12,465 nucleotides of DNA, taken from the NCBI GenBank assembly GCA_015489565.1, contig WFZM01000042.1, forward strand, positions 1 through 12,465, written 5' to 3'. The DNA comes from Patescibacteria group bacterium (GTDB taxonomy: Bacteria > Patescibacteriota > Minisyncoccia > Phycocordibacterales > UBA2100). The notes beneath the pieces are model-generated. The model worked only from the letters and a program-made list of their open reading frames with translations. It ran no database searches and was not told the origin of the DNA. The stretch's first letter is position 1; the number at the start of each line of letters is the position of its first letter. Both the position numbers and the translations under genes were made by a program. Shown here piece by piece: positions 1-8,527 of this stretch.

Positions 1-383
1 CTTTGCGTTGCAGCGTGGCGAAGACGGTCTATCTCTTGGTTGATCATTGCTTCTTTTTCTATGTAAGTATCTGTGACTGAAATATATGCCTCAGGCTGAT
101 AGTAGTCGTAATATGAGACAAAATAATGAACTGCATTGTCCGGAAAGAAGCTTTCAAACTCAGCGGCAAGCTGCGCGGCAAGAGCCTTGTTGTGCGCCAG
201 AACAAGAGTAGGCCTTTGCACTTTTTCTATTACATTTGCAATGGTAAAGGTCTTGCCGGTCCCTGTTGCGCCATGAAGCGTTAAAAATCTGTCACCTGAT
301 TGCAAGCCGTGTGCAAGTGCTTCTATAGCCTCGGGCTGGTCTCCTGCCGGCTCCCATTTTGATTTCAAAATAAAATCAGACAT
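1..383 (-). CDS. uvrB: UvrB, excinuclease ABC subunit B (N-terminal part, cut by window edge)
   Basis: UvrB is the damage-verifying helicase-like subunit of UvrABC nucleotide excision repair; it is loaded onto DNA by UvrA and then recruits UvrC. Only the first 127 residues are present; the rest lies beyond the left edge. The protein begins M-S-D-F and reads through W-E-P-A-G-D-Q-P, the usual UvrB opening. A Walker A motif, GATGTGKT, lies near residues 38-45. It is followed by the [11 protein letters not shown] motif and the tyrosine-rich stretch [10 protein letters not shown] that begins the DNA-gripping beta-hairpin. The ATG at 383 fits the family start, but no Shine-Dalgarno sequence precedes it; a -10 element sits 7 nt upstream instead. 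No damage to the reading frame is seen in the visible part. Identification is by sequence recognition and is essentially certain. Confidence 0.97.
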   Translation of the reverse strand, partial: MSDFILKSKWEPAGDQPEAIEALAHGLQSGDRFLTLHGATGTGKTFTIANVIEKVQRPTLVLAHNKALAAQLAAEFESFFPDNAVHYFVSYYDYYQPEAYISVTDTYIEKEAMINQEIDRLRHAATQ

Positions 384-390
384 AGCTTAT

Positions 391-418
391 ATAATATATA
401 AAAACTGCAAAATAACAA
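391..418 (-). promoter_or_regulatory. Candidate uvrB promoter, leaderless layout
   Basis: On the minus strand, TTGTTA (418-413) and TATTAT (396-391) are separated by 16 bp. The -10 element ends 7 nt before the ATG at 383, so a normal start point would fall on or next to the A of the start codon. Seen directly as sequence; promoter activity is inference, and the region is AT-rich, which raises the chance of false matches. Confidence 0.5.
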
Positions 419-435
419 TCTAAAGGGTGAGTAAG

Positions 436-464
436 GCCCCGCGCGCCTAAAAGGCACGCGGGGC
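436..464. terminator. GC-rich hairpin after the small membrane gene, terminator-like
   Basis: Arms 436-447 and 453-464 pair over 12 positions with one mismatch (444/456) around a TAAAA loop. The stem is very GC-rich. Read rightward it is followed by TTTTGT, a plausible U-tract. Read leftward, the direction of the flanking genes, it is followed by CTTACTC, a poor U-tract. It lies 19 nt past the stop of the small membrane gene and about 50 nt before uvrB, so it probably separates those two units; the better tail for rightward transcription is odd because no rightward gene ends here. Confidence 0.65.
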
Positions 465-482
465 TTTTGTAAAAAAGCAATT

Positions 483-704
483 TTACATCCCTGATACCAA
501 AAAACAAGAATAAAGCGATGGTATAAATGCAGCAGTGAAAAATACCGCACCCACAAAACACTTTGACTTAAATGGTGATTGGTGCAAACCTACAGAACAA
601 GTATCACACCTGTTGCGTACAACATTATAAAATTGGTACCATGCATAAGCCGTACCCATTGCCAATATAACTGTTGTAATCCCTATCGCAATTTGTAAAG
701 TCAT
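483..704 (-). CDS. Small two-helix membrane protein with CxxC motif, function unknown
   Basis: I do not recognise a named family. The 73-residue product has two hydrophobic segments, about residues 3-25 and 49-71. They flank a short polar loop containing C33-D-T-C36, then S-P-F-K-S-K-C49-F, with a further cysteine at 66. This looks like a membrane hairpin with a possible metal-binding or redox CxxC in the loop. I chose the ATG at 704 over a GTG at 761 because the upstream codons would add a charged, non-membrane extension and because promoter-like TATAAT sequences lie just before 704. No Shine-Dalgarno sequence is present. The gene stands alone between the FKBP terminator and a strong hairpin. 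Its coding status rests on hydrophobic patterning, ordered cysteines and flanking signals. I have a vague impression of similar short proteins in other Patescibacteria, which a search would settle. Confidence 0.65.
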   Translation of the reverse strand: MTLQIAIGITTVILAMGTAYAWYQFYNVVRNRCDTCSVGLHQSPFKSKCFVGAVFFTAAFIPSLYSCFLVSGM

Positions 705-708
705 AAAA

Positions 709-742
709 ATTATATTATATATAAACTTTTGGCAGCGTTTAA
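709..742 (-). promoter_or_regulatory. Candidate promoter of the small membrane gene
   Basis: Two overlapping TATAAT hexamers lie on the minus strand at 719-714 and 714-709. For the first, TTAAAC (742-737) is 17 bp upstream, a weak -35 (3 of 6 consensus bases). The first -10 ends 9 nt before the ATG at 704, predicting a 5' leader of only a few bases. AT-richness makes this a moderate call. Confidence 0.45.
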
Positions 743-748
743 GCGCCG

Positions 749-773
749 TTTTGAAAACCACAAGTTTTCAAAA
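749..773. repeat. Perfect 10-bp inverted repeat, possible operator
   Basis: TTTTGAAAAC (749-758) and GTTTTCAAAA (764-773) are exact inverted copies around a 5-nt spacer, CACAA. The element sits just upstream of the weak -35 of the small membrane gene and has no U-tract on either side, so it resembles a dimeric-protein binding site more than a terminator. A longer reading of the downstream gene from a GTG at 761 would begin inside it. Confidence 0.6.
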
Positions 774-811
774 TTAACTAATAACGACCTGTCTGGATAT
801 TATATCACAAG

Positions 812-836
812 AAAATCCGCCACTTGGGCGGATTTT
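812..836 (-). terminator. Intrinsic terminator after the FKBP gene
   Basis: AAAATCCGCC (812-821) and GGCGGATTTT (827-836) form a perfect 10-bp stem with a 5-nt loop. It begins 21 nt beyond the stop of the FKBP gene. Leftward transcripts end in TTTTCTTGTG, a workable U-tract; the reverse reading gives TTTTGTT. Confidence 0.8.
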
Positions 837-857
837 GTTGACAATTATTAATTACGA

Positions 858-1421
858 CTATTTATCCGTATTGCTGGCATTTGCGTTATCTTGTTCATTT
901 TTCTCCTGCTCTTTTGCCATTTGCTCCGCTTCTTCTTTTGTCAGCACCTTGACTAAAATAACATCAAAGCGCAGAGGGCTGTTTGGCGGGATCGCATACT
1001 CTTCACTGCCCGGCTTTTTTACACCTTTTTCTCCATATGCTTTATCTGCCGGAATGTCCAAAATAACTTCCGTTCCTTCTTTAAGGCCCACAAGGCCCTC
1101 GTCCCAACCTTTGATAACATAGCCTTCTCCTATCGGAAAACCTATTGCTTGACCTGATTGCGCATTGGAGTCAAAAACCGTTCCGTCCGGCAAAAATCCG
1201 GCGTATATAACATAAGCTATATCACCTTTTTGAACTGTGCGACCATTCCCTTCTTTAACTTTTAAAACTTTTAATTCTTTTAAATTAGGATCCAGTGCAC
1301 CCAGCTCCATCTTGTTTTCCGTATTTTGATTTTGATTTGACATATAATAATTATAGGCGAAGTAACCAACTAAAGTCAGCAACAATATCGCAATTACACT
1401 TATAATAATTTTTTTGCTCAT
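858..1421 (-). CDS. Membrane-anchored FKBP-type peptidyl-prolyl cis-trans isomerase
   Basis: The 187-residue protein is predicted to catalyse cis-trans isomerisation at proline peptide bonds and assist protein folding outside the membrane. Residues 5-27 form an N-terminal hydrophobic segment with no lipobox cysteine, so it is probably an uncleaved anchor or a signal peptide. A polar linker (28-45) follows, then one FKBP domain (about 50-161). Expected pocket residues are visible: Y73 in the first strand region, F83-D84 in the D-G-T-V-F-D-S motif, V102-I103 and W106 in V-I-K-G-W-D-E-G-L, Y129 in D-K-A-Y-G, and F152 in L-R-F-D-V. The C-terminal 25 residues are Glu/Asn/Gln-rich and probably disordered. 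It is a single-gene unit with its own terminator. The ATG at 1421 lies 9 nt after an extended -10 and lacks a Shine-Dalgarno sequence. No missing catalytic-pocket residue is evident. Confidence 0.93.
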   Translation of the reverse strand: MSKKIIISVIAILLLTLVGYFAYNYYMSNQNQNTENKMELGALDPNLKELKVLKVKEGNGRTVQKGDIAYVIYAGFLPDGTVFDSNAQSGQAIGFPIGEGYVIKGWDEGLVGLKEGTEVILDIPADKAYGEKGVKKPGSEEYAIPPNSPLRFDVILVKVLTKEEAEQMAKEQEKNEQDNANASNTDK

Positions 1422-1430
1422 ATGGAGGTT

Positions 1431-1439
1431 ATTATAACA
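1431..1439 (-). promoter_or_regulatory. Extended -10 promoter of the FKBP gene
   Basis: TGT followed by TATAAT (1439-1431 on the minus strand) is a consensus extended -10. No convincing -35 lies 16-18 bp upstream (CTTAGC region). The -10 ends 9 nt before the start ATG, implying a leader of about 0-3 nt. The intervening bases read AACCTCCAT, so the GGAGG seen on the plus strand is not a ribosome binding site for this gene. Confidence 0.6.
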
Positions 1440-1479
1440 TTTAATTTCTGACCGCTAAGCATTTTTAGAGCTTTACTAC

Positions 1480-1513
1480 AAAAAGCCGCTGCGTCAATCG
1501 CAGCGGCTTTTTT
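1480..1513 (-). terminator. Intrinsic terminator after rpoC
   Basis: Arms 1480-1493 and 1499-1512 pair perfectly over 14 bp (core GCCGCTGCG / CGCAGCGGC) around a 5-nt loop. It starts 18 nt past the rpoC stop codon. Leftward it ends in TTTTTGT and rightward in TTTTTTGT, so it could act in both directions. It closes the rpoB-rpoC unit. Confidence 0.9.
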
Positions 1514-1530
1514 GTAAATTTTGTCTAAAT

Positions 1531-4500
1531 TTAGACCTGCCCTTCTTCGGCTCTTGCTCGAGCCTCTTGCTCGTCCAACTCTTTTATAAGCTCGGACATC
1601 ATTGCGTGCTTTTGAGAATCCTCAAATCCCGTACCCGCTGGTATTAAGCGACCAACGATAACATTCTCCTTTAGACCCTTTAGTCTGTCTACCGCACCGC
1701 GTATAGCGTTTTCGGTAAGCTTGCGTGTGGTATTTTGGAAAGAAACGGAAGAAAGCCATGACTCGCGAGTGAGCGCAGTCTCTGTAATACCTGTCACCAC
1801 CTCTTCGTATTGAGCCGGAACCCCTCCACTTTCTTTTATCTTTTCATTCTCTTCTTCTAGTGCCAGTACATCAACAATCTGTCCGACTGAGAATCGGGTA
1901 TCTCCCGCCGAAGTTATTTTACGCCTTGAGAACATCTGCTTTAAGATAACCTCCAAGTGCTTTCTTGAAACAGATATACCTTGCATCTCGTAAATCTTTA
2001 GAATTTCCGTGATGATATACTCTTGCGTAGTCTCTTTTCCGGCATATTTGAACAACTCCTGCAAGTTCGCAGAACCATCTGTCAAGAATTGACCTTTAAC
2101 TACACTATCGCCACGCTTTACTATAATTTGACGACTCAAAGGCACTTTGTACTCAAGGTCGCTTTTTTTGGCAGACTTGGAGCTTCCTTCAGGAATAAGG
2201 ACTATCCTTTTTTCACTTTCATTTTCAATCACATCAGAAACGACTCCATCTATCTTGGCCAAAACCGCCGCCGCTTTTGGATTACGCCTGTCAAAGACTT
2301 CCTCAACACGAGGTAAACCTTGTGTAATATCTCCTCCAACTGCCGCCGCACCACCTGCGTGTTTGGTATTCATGGTAAGCTGAGTTGATGGCTCACCCAA
2401 AGACTGAGCGGCAACTGTACCGACTGCCTCTCCCAAATCTATCTCTTGCATGGTGGTCAAATCATAACCATAACACTTCTGACAGACACCGTATTTACTA
2501 TCACATGTCATAGGAGAGCGTACTGAAACCGACTCTATATGCTTTAGTTCATCTATCTTTTGAGCGTCTTTGGCGCTTAGCAAGTCACCCTTTTTAAATA
2601 CCACCTTGCCTTTTTCGTCCATTATATCCTCTGCCAAATAGCGCCCTTTAATGTTTTTGGCAAGCGGAACTTCAACTCCCAAGGTGTTGGTGCGAGAAAT
2701 CTTAACAGAGCGCTTGGTTTTACAATCCTTCTCGGATATCACTATATCCTGCGCTACATCAAAGAGACGCCTTGTAAGATAACCTGCGCGAGCGGTCTTA
2801 AGAGCCACGTCGGCAAGACCTTTGCGAGAACCGTGAGTTGACGTAAAGTACTCAAGTGGAGTAAAGCCTTCCTTGTAAGACGCTATGACCGGAGTCTCAA
2901 TAATGTCTCCTTTAGGGTTTTGGATAAGACCCTTCATACCAATCATCTGAGTAAGCTGACCGGTAGAACCACGAGCTCCTGAAACTATCATGTCGTGCAC
3001 GGAGCCGTTCTGGTCCAGTGTGTCCATAACCATATTTTCTATTTCTGTCTTTGCCTTTTGCCAGAGTTCTATTGTAAGTCGGTGCTTTTCTTGCTCAGTA
3101 AGAAGTCCTTGCTCAAACTGCTCCTTGAGTTTCAAGACTTTCTCTTGAGTCTCTTCTATAATCTTTGCTTTCTGGTCCGGTATACGCAAGTCGGTAATAG
3201 CCCATGTTATACCGGCAAAGGTAGCGTACTTGAAACCAAAGTCTTTTATCTTATCCAAGATATCAGGCATTCCTTCAAGACCGTATGAGTCTATCAAGTC
3301 TTGAACTATCTTTGACATCATCTTTTTGTCTACCGTTTCATTTACAAAGTCAAAGTCTTTAGGCAAAGATGAGTTGAAAAGCAAACGGCCGACGCTGGTC
3401 TCGAAAACTTCTCCGTTAAATATCTTGTATTTATCACTGTCTGAAGGAAGGACATAAACCTTTGCGCGCAAGTCTATATTTCCATAGTCGTACGCGCTGA
3501 TAGCCGCGTTTGGCGATTCAAAATACTTTCCTTCCCCTTTAGCTCCTTCGAGCATTTTGGTCATCCAGTAAATACCCAGGATTATGTCCTGACGTGCATT
3601 AGTTGTAACATCTCCGGAGCCGGGCTTAAGTATGTTTTTGCGGGCACTCATTATCTCGCTAGCTTCAAGTTGCGCCTCCGGAGTAAGTGGTACGTGCACA
3701 GCCATTTGGTCACCGTCAAAGTCCGCGTTAAACGCTTCACATACCAGTGGGTGCAACTGTATGGCCGAACCTTCAATAAGGACCGGTCTGAAAGCTTGTA
3801 TGGATTGCCTGTGCAGTGTAGGGGCACGGTTCAAAAATACGTGCTTATCTTCTATTACTTCTTCAAGTATTTCCCATACTTCCGGGATACCCTCTTCTAT
3901 AAGTTTGCCTGCTCCGCGAATATTAAACGCTATCTCTCTTTCCAAAAGTCCGTGGATAACAAAAGGCCTGAAAAGCTCTAGCGCCATCTTCTTTGGAATG
4001 CCGGCCTGATCCAGCTTCAATTCAGGACCGACTACAATAACGCTACGTCCCGAGTAGTCTACACGCTTACCGAGCAAGTTCTGCCTAAAGTATCCTTGCT
4101 TGCCTTTAAGGTAATCGGCAAGAGACTTGAGCGGCCTTTGCCTTGAGCCGCCTACGGCATAAGCTATGTTGCCTCTGCGCGCTGATGAGTTGTCAATAAG
4201 TGCATCAACTGCTTCTTGCAATATACGCTTTTCATTGCGCAAGATTACATCCGGCGCGTTTATCTCTATCAGCTTTTTTAAACGATTGTTGCGGTTTATA
4301 ACACGCCTGTAAAGGTCGTTAATATCAGAAGATGCGTGCCTACCGCCTTCAAGCGCAACCATGGGACGAAGTGCCGGAGGTATAACCGGTAGTTTTTCAA
4401 TAAACATCCACTCCGGCCTTAAGTTTGCAAAGAGCATATCTTTGGCAAGAGCAATTCTCTTGTGAAGTTTCGCTTTGTCGCTTGCCGGCGCTTTTTCCAG

Positions 4501-5220
4501 CTGCTCTTCAAGCTCAGCTATAAACTTCTCCAAATCTATCTCCTTGAAAATGTCGTAAATGGCCTCGGCTCCAATACGAGCATTAAACATTGAACCGTAT
4601 TTAAGCGCAAATTTATGATAATCCGCCTCATCAAGAACTTTTCCTTGTCTTATTGAGTTTATCTCTTGCTTAGCCTTATTTGCAAGAGTCTGCAATTTTT
4701 CTTTTTCTTCTTCTGTTTTTGCTTCTGCCAATTTTGCCTTAAACTCGGAAGAGAGGTCTTTTAGCAATTTTGCCCTTTCGTTCTCATCTACATCTATTAT
4801 GATATAACCAGCAAAATAAACAACCTTCTCAACATCTGCCTGAGTAAGATTTAAAATAAGAGCTATACGGCTAGGTACTGTCCTTAAAAACCATATATGA
4901 GCAACCGGTGATGCCAAATTTATATGCCCCATTCTCTCACGACGCACTATGGCTCTTGTAACTTCAACACCACACTTATCACAAACTATTCCTTTGAAGC
5001 GAATGCCTTTGTACTTACCACAGTAACATTCAAAGTCTTGTGAAGGACCAAAGATTTTCTCGTCAAAAAGTCCGTTTTTTTCCGGACGCTGTGTACGGTA
5101 GTTTATGGTCTCGGGCTTTAGAACCTCTCCGTAGGACCACTCTTCCACTCTCTCGGGTGACGCCAAATTTAGCTGCAAAGCGTCAAAATCGTTTATTAAC
5201 TTATCTTTTTCTTTTTTCAT
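1531..5220 (-). CDS. rpoC: RNA polymerase subunit beta' (RpoC)
   Basis: RpoC is the beta' subunit of RNA polymerase and carries the catalytic magnesium. The protein has 1229 residues, close to the compact Firmicutes-type length and shorter than the E. coli subunit. The N-terminal zinc site has C65, C67, C80 and C83. The catalytic N-A-D-F-D-G-D-Q-M motif lies at 498-506, with D500, D502 and D504. The second zinc site has C833, C906, C913 and C916. The bridge-helix region is near 783-816 and the trigger-loop start near 940-957. A charged, probably coiled-coil stretch spans about 148-195. The trigger loop reads T-M-N-T-K-H-A-G-G, where I expect T-M-R-T-F-H-T-G-G in most bacteria; the histidine is kept. 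The C-terminal [16 protein letters not shown] motif is normal. The ATG is 8 nt after the rpoB stop and has no Shine-Dalgarno sequence, suggesting translation linked to rpoB. The open frame is intact throughout. Confidence 0.99.
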   Translation of the reverse strand: MKKEKDKLINDFDALQLNLASPERVEEWSYGEVLKPETINYRTQRPEKNGLFDEKIFGPSQDFECYCGKYKGIRFKGIVCDKCGVEVTRAIVRRERMGHINLASPVAHIWFLRTVPSRIALILNLTQADVEKVVYFAGYIIIDVDENERAKLLKDLSSEFKAKLAEAKTEEEKEKLQTLANKAKQEINSIRQGKVLDEADYHKFALKYGSMFNARIGAEAIYDIFKEIDLEKFIAELEEQLEKAPASDKAKLHKRIALAKDMLFANLRPEWMFIEKLPVIPPALRPMVALEGGRHASSDINDLYRRVINRNNRLKKLIEINAPDVILRNEKRILQEAVDALIDNSSARRGNIAYAVGGSRQRPLKSLADYLKGKQGYFRQNLLGKRVDYSGRSVIVVGPELKLDQAGIPKKMALELFRPFVIHGLLEREIAFNIRGAGKLIEEGIPEVWEILEEVIEDKHVFLNRAPTLHRQSIQAFRPVLIEGSAIQLHPLVCEAFNADFDGDQMAVHVPLTPEAQLEASEIMSARKNILKPGSGDVTTNARQDIILGIYWMTKMLEGAKGEGKYFESPNAAISAYDYGNIDLRAKVYVLPSDSDKYKIFNGEVFETSVGRLLFNSSLPKDFDFVNETVDKKMMSKIVQDLIDSYGLEGMPDILDKIKDFGFKYATFAGITWAITDLRIPDQKAKIIEETQEKVLKLKEQFEQGLLTEQEKHRLTIELWQKAKTEIENMVMDTLDQNGSVHDMIVSGARGSTGQLTQMIGMKGLIQNPKGDIIETPVIASYKEGFTPLEYFTSTHGSRKGLADVALKTARAGYLTRRLFDVAQDIVISEKDCKTKRSVKISRTNTLGVEVPLAKNIKGRYLAEDIMDEKGKVVFKKGDLLSAKDAQKIDELKHIESVSVRSPMTCDSKYGVCQKCYGYDLTTMQEIDLGEAVGTVAAQSLGEPSTQLTMNTKHAGGAAAVGGDITQGLPRVEEVFDRRNPKAAAVLAKIDGVVSDVIENESEKRIVLIPEGSSKSAKKSDLEYKVPLSRQIIVKRGDSVVKGQFLTDGSANLQELFKYAGKETTQEYIITEILKIYEMQGISVSRKHLEVILKQMFSRRKITSAGDTRFSVGQIVDVLALEEENEKIKESGGVPAQYEEVVTGITETALTRESWLSSVSFQNTTRKLTENAIRGAVDRLKGLKENVIVGRLIPAGTGFEDSQKHAMMSELIKELDEQEARARAEEGQV

Positions 5221-5228
5221 AGTGCGTA

Positions 5229-8200
5229 TTATTTAGACCTGTTAATTTTGACATTTTCCTTAAGCAGTCTTGTATCAAGAAGTAGACCTCTTAAGTGGCG
5301 TATAAGCACATTAAAGGTTGCAGGTGAATTAGGTTGCTTTATGCGCTTACCTTTTATTATTGCATCAAATGCCGCCGTTCTACCTACTATGTCGTCAGAT
5401 TTTATGGTCAAGATTTCACGTAAAGCATATGCAGCACCGTATCCCATGAAAGCCCAGACTTCCATCTCCCCGATACGCTGACCACCGTTTTGCGCCTTTC
5501 CACCCAAAGGTTGTTGTGTAATAAGAGAGTATGGTCCGACTGCGCGTTGGTGAACTTTGTCTTCCACCATGTGGTGCAACTTCAAAATATACATGTTTCC
5601 AACCGCTACAGGCTGGTCAAACTCCTCACCTGTACGACCGTCACGCAATTTTACCTTTCCACTTCTGTCAAAGCCGGCTTTTTCCAACTCGTCAAATATT
5701 TCGTCCTCTGTAGTTCCTGAAAATGGCGGAACTACGGCTTGATAACCCAGAGATTCCGCAGCAAGCCCCAAGTGCATCTCCAGAATTTGTCCCAAGTTCA
5801 TACGTGAAGGCACGCCCAGCGGAGTAAGTATTATGTCAATCGGATTTCCGTTTTCGTCATACGGCATATCCTCCTCGGGAAGCACCTTTGAGATAACACC
5901 CTTGTTACCGTGGCGTCCCGCAAGCTTGTCTCCGGTCTGTATGCTTCTTAATTGCGCTACCTCCACATGTATTCTTTTTATTATTCCCGACTCCAAGTGA
6001 TCTCCGTTTTCACGTGAGAATACTTTTACTCCCACCACACGACCCTTCTTGCCGGCATCCATGCGAAGTGAGGTATCTTTAACCTCTTTGGCTTTTTCTC
6101 CAAAGATGGAGCGCAACAGTCTTTCCTCCGGGGTCAGCTGAGTCTCTCCTTTTGGTGTTACTTTACCTACCAGTATATCTCCCGGTCTCACTTCCGCTCC
6201 TATGCGTACAATACCTTCCTCGTCCAAATTACGAAGTTTTACCTCTCCCACATTTGGAATATCGCGAGTGGTTACTTCAGGTCCGAGTTTGGTATCGCGC
6301 ACGTAAGTTACAAACTCCTCTACATGAATTGAGGCAAATTTGGAATCTTTTACAAGTCTTTCAGAAATTATAATAGCATCTTCGTAGTTGGCACCTGTCC
6401 AAGACATGAACGCTACGCGAGCATTTTGCCCTACCGCTATTTGTCCCTTGTCGGAGCTTGAAGCGTCTGCCAAAACTTGTCCTTTTTTCACTTTATCTCC
6501 GACATTCACTACAGGCCTCTGGTGATGCATCACCATAGAGTTTGAGCGAACAAAGTTTATAAGCTTAAAGCTCAATTTCTTGCCCGCCTTTGTTTTCATT
6601 TCTATTTTACGCGCATCTACATAAGTTATCTCTCCGGCCTCAGGCGCCAAAAGTAAGCGTCCGGAATTTTCCGCAGCGTGATTTTCTATTCCCGTAGCGA
6701 CATACGGAGCTTCCGGAATAATACAAGGCACCGCTTGCTTTTGCATGTTAGATCCCATGAGTGCACGGTTGGCATCATCATGCTCCAAAAACGGAATCAT
6801 AGTCGTGGCAACAGAAAATGCCTGTCTTGTGTCCACGTCTATATAATCAATCTCTTTGCTTGATACAAAAGCGACCTCGCCGTGCTTTCTTGCTTCTATA
6901 AACTTTTCTTTGATTTTCCCACTTGCGTCTCTTTCCACTGCCGCGTGGGCTATAGTGTATTCTTGCTCTTCAAGCGCGTTTAGATAATCTATTTTATTTG
7001 TTACTTTAGCATTTTCCACCTTGGCGTAAGGTGTTTCTATGATACCGAACTTGTTTATGCGAGCATGTGTGGCAAGACGCATTATAAGACCTATATTTTG
7101 TCCTTCAGGAGTCTGAATAGGACATAGTCTTCCGTAGTGGCTGGGGTGAACGTCACGAACGTCAAAACCTGCGCGCTCACGAGTAAGTCCGCCAGGCCCG
7201 AGAGCCGATACCGTTCGCAAGTGTTCCAACTCAGACAATATGTTGCTTTGGTCCATGAACTGTGAAAGTGAGTTGGTGGCAAAAAAGTCCATAACTGTAG
7301 CGTAAAATGGTCTTGTATTTATAAAGTTTACAGGCACCGCAGTCTCGGCGTCTACCGTAGACATTCTGTCTTGAATATTACGCTTCATGCGACTCATTCC
7401 GACGCGCACTTGTTGCGCAAGCATCTCTCCTACCAGACGCACGCGTCTGAACGCCATATGGTCTATGTCATCAGCCTTGGCATCTTTGTCTGAATTTAGC
7501 TCAACTATGTGCTTAATTATTATCTTTAAATCATCTAGGTCTATAATTTGCTTCTTAAGAGATTTATCATCTGTAGGAAGGCCAAATCTCTTATTGAAAT
7601 GATATCGTCCCACCTCGGATAAATCATAGCGAATATCATCAAAGAGAGAATCTATAAACTCCTTGGCTCGCTCAGGAGTGGCTATATCCCCGTCTCTTAG
7701 TCTCTTGTAGACTTCAACGTAAGCCTCATCTACAGATTTACTGCTGTCAAAGCTCAAAGTTTTCTCAAGCACCTTTAGGGTATCTTCGTCATCTTTAAAG
7801 GCTTTTTTAATGGCCTCCGCATCTTCAAGCCCAAAGATCTTCAAAAGCATAGTGGCAGGGAACTTGCGCTTGCGATCTATTTTTACATATAAAGCCCCGT
7901 CGTCTTCAGACTCTATCTCTATCCAAGCACCGCGAAGAGGCATTATCTTGGACATAAAGTAGCGCCTGCCTTTTATTTCGTTAGTTAAGAAAAATACTCC
8001 GTAAGAACGCGCAAGTTGAGGTACTATAACTCTTTCAACTCCGTTTATGATGAAGGTTCCATGCTCGGTCATTATGGGAATATCCGCCAAGAAAATTTCT
8101 TGACTTTTACTCTCACCGGTAGTTTTATTGTTTAATTTAACTTCTATTTTTAAGGAAGCTTTGTAGCTAAGCCTTTTGTGTTTTGCATAATGCTCATCAT

Positions 8201-8417
8201 ATTCGGGCTTGCCGAGTTCGTACTTAACTATTTCAAGTGAGAATTTTTTTCCTTGATAATCTTCTATTGGAGAAAAATCTTTTAAAATCTTACCTAAATC
8301 ATTTTTAATAAAATTATCCCAAGACTTCAGTTGCTCCTCAACCAAGTTTGGGACAGGAAGCAAAGGCTCTTTGAATTTACCAAAGACCTTTTGCTGCGGC
8401 TGCTTAGTATTTGACAT
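5229..8417 (-). CDS. rpoB: RNA polymerase subunit beta (RpoB)
   Basis: RpoB is the beta subunit, forming one pincer of RNA polymerase and the rifampicin pocket. At 1062 residues it is short compared with E. coli (1342) and even compact bacterial forms, indicating absence of lineage-specific inserts. Recognisable blocks include G-T-F-I-I-N-G-V-E-R-V-I-V-P-Q-L (120-135), the rifampicin region with S-Q-F-M-D-Q (385-390) and S-A-L-G-P-G-G-L-T-R-E-R-A-G-F (404-418), R-H-G-N-K-G-V-I near the active centre, and the C-terminal G-G-K-A-Q-N-G-G-Q-R-I-G-E-M-E-V-W region. The residue matching E. coli R529 is threonine (T402), while Q386, D389, H399 and S404 are conserved. The gene is first in the rpoB-rpoC unit; no rplJ or rplL lies upstream. 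The start at 8417 gives a plausible N-terminus, but no Shine-Dalgarno sequence precedes it and the likely leader is about 100 nt. Confidence 0.99.
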   Translation of the reverse strand: MSNTKQPQQKVFGKFKEPLLPVPNLVEEQLKSWDNFIKNDLGKILKDFSPIEDYQGKKFSLEIVKYELGKPEYDEHYAKHKRLSYKASLKIEVKLNNKTTGESKSQEIFLADIPIMTEHGTFIINGVERVIVPQLARSYGVFFLTNEIKGRRYFMSKIMPLRGAWIEIESEDDGALYVKIDRKRKFPATMLLKIFGLEDAEAIKKAFKDDEDTLKVLEKTLSFDSSKSVDEAYVEVYKRLRDGDIATPERAKEFIDSLFDDIRYDLSEVGRYHFNKRFGLPTDDKSLKKQIIDLDDLKIIIKHIVELNSDKDAKADDIDHMAFRRVRLVGEMLAQQVRVGMSRMKRNIQDRMSTVDAETAVPVNFINTRPFYATVMDFFATNSLSQFMDQSNILSELEHLRTVSALGPGGLTRERAGFDVRDVHPSHYGRLCPIQTPEGQNIGLIMRLATHARINKFGIIETPYAKVENAKVTNKIDYLNALEEQEYTIAHAAVERDASGKIKEKFIEARKHGEVAFVSSKEIDYIDVDTRQAFSVATTMIPFLEHDDANRALMGSNMQKQAVPCIIPEAPYVATGIENHAAENSGRLLLAPEAGEITYVDARKIEMKTKAGKKLSFKLINFVRSNSMVMHHQRPVVNVGDKVKKGQVLADASSSDKGQIAVGQNARVAFMSWTGANYEDAIIISERLVKDSKFASIHVEEFVTYVRDTKLGPEVTTRDIPNVGEVKLRNLDEEGIVRIGAEVRPGDILVGKVTPKGETQLTPEERLLRSIFGEKAKEVKDTSLRMDAGKKGRVVGVKVFSRENGDHLESGIIKRIHVEVAQLRSIQTGDKLAGRHGNKGVISKVLPEEDMPYDENGNPIDIILTPLGVPSRMNLGQILEMHLGLAAESLGYQAVVPPFSGTTEDEIFDELEKAGFDRSGKVKLRDGRTGEEFDQPVAVGNMYILKLHHMVEDKVHQRAVGPYSLITQQPLGGKAQNGGQRIGEMEVWAFMGYGAAYALREILTIKSDDIVGRTAAFDAIIKGKRIKQPNSPATFNVLIRHLRGLLLDTRLLKENVKINRSK

Positions 8418-8438
8418 ATAGCATGCAAAAATTAAAAG

Positions 8439-8471
8439 AGCTTAAACATATCTAGAAATTAAGTTTAAGCT
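8439..8471. repeat. Inverted repeat in the rpoB leader
   Basis: AGCTTAAAC (8439-8447) and GTTTAAGCT (8463-8471) are exact inverted copies around a 15-nt spacer containing the palindrome TCTAGA. It lies 22-54 nt upstream of the rpoB start, inside the predicted leader. It could be an RNA hairpin or a protein site; no U-tract makes it a clear terminator. Confidence 0.5.
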
Positions 8472-8527
8472 TGACTAATAATCTAGGTAAATGCCACTAT
8501 AACTCAATCAGCACAAGAAGTGGAGAT

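Noticed and set aside
365..561. Leftward 61-63 residue open frames between the small membrane gene and uvrB
   Set aside because: They run through the GC-rich hairpin, overlap the uvrB start and the small membrane gene in other frames, and have no coherent features.
835..1122. Rightward 95-residue open frame
   Set aside because: It lies antisense inside the FKBP gene, has no promoter or family features and reads as a shadow of the real gene.
1422..1430. GGAGG before the FKBP gene as a ribosome binding site
   Set aside because: The GGAGG is on the plus strand; the leftward mRNA reads CCTCC there, so it cannot pair with the anti-Shine-Dalgarno.
3632..4009. Rightward open frames of 125 and 103 residues
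   Set aside because: Both are antisense to the most conserved part of rpoC, including the catalytic motif, and show no recognisable domain.
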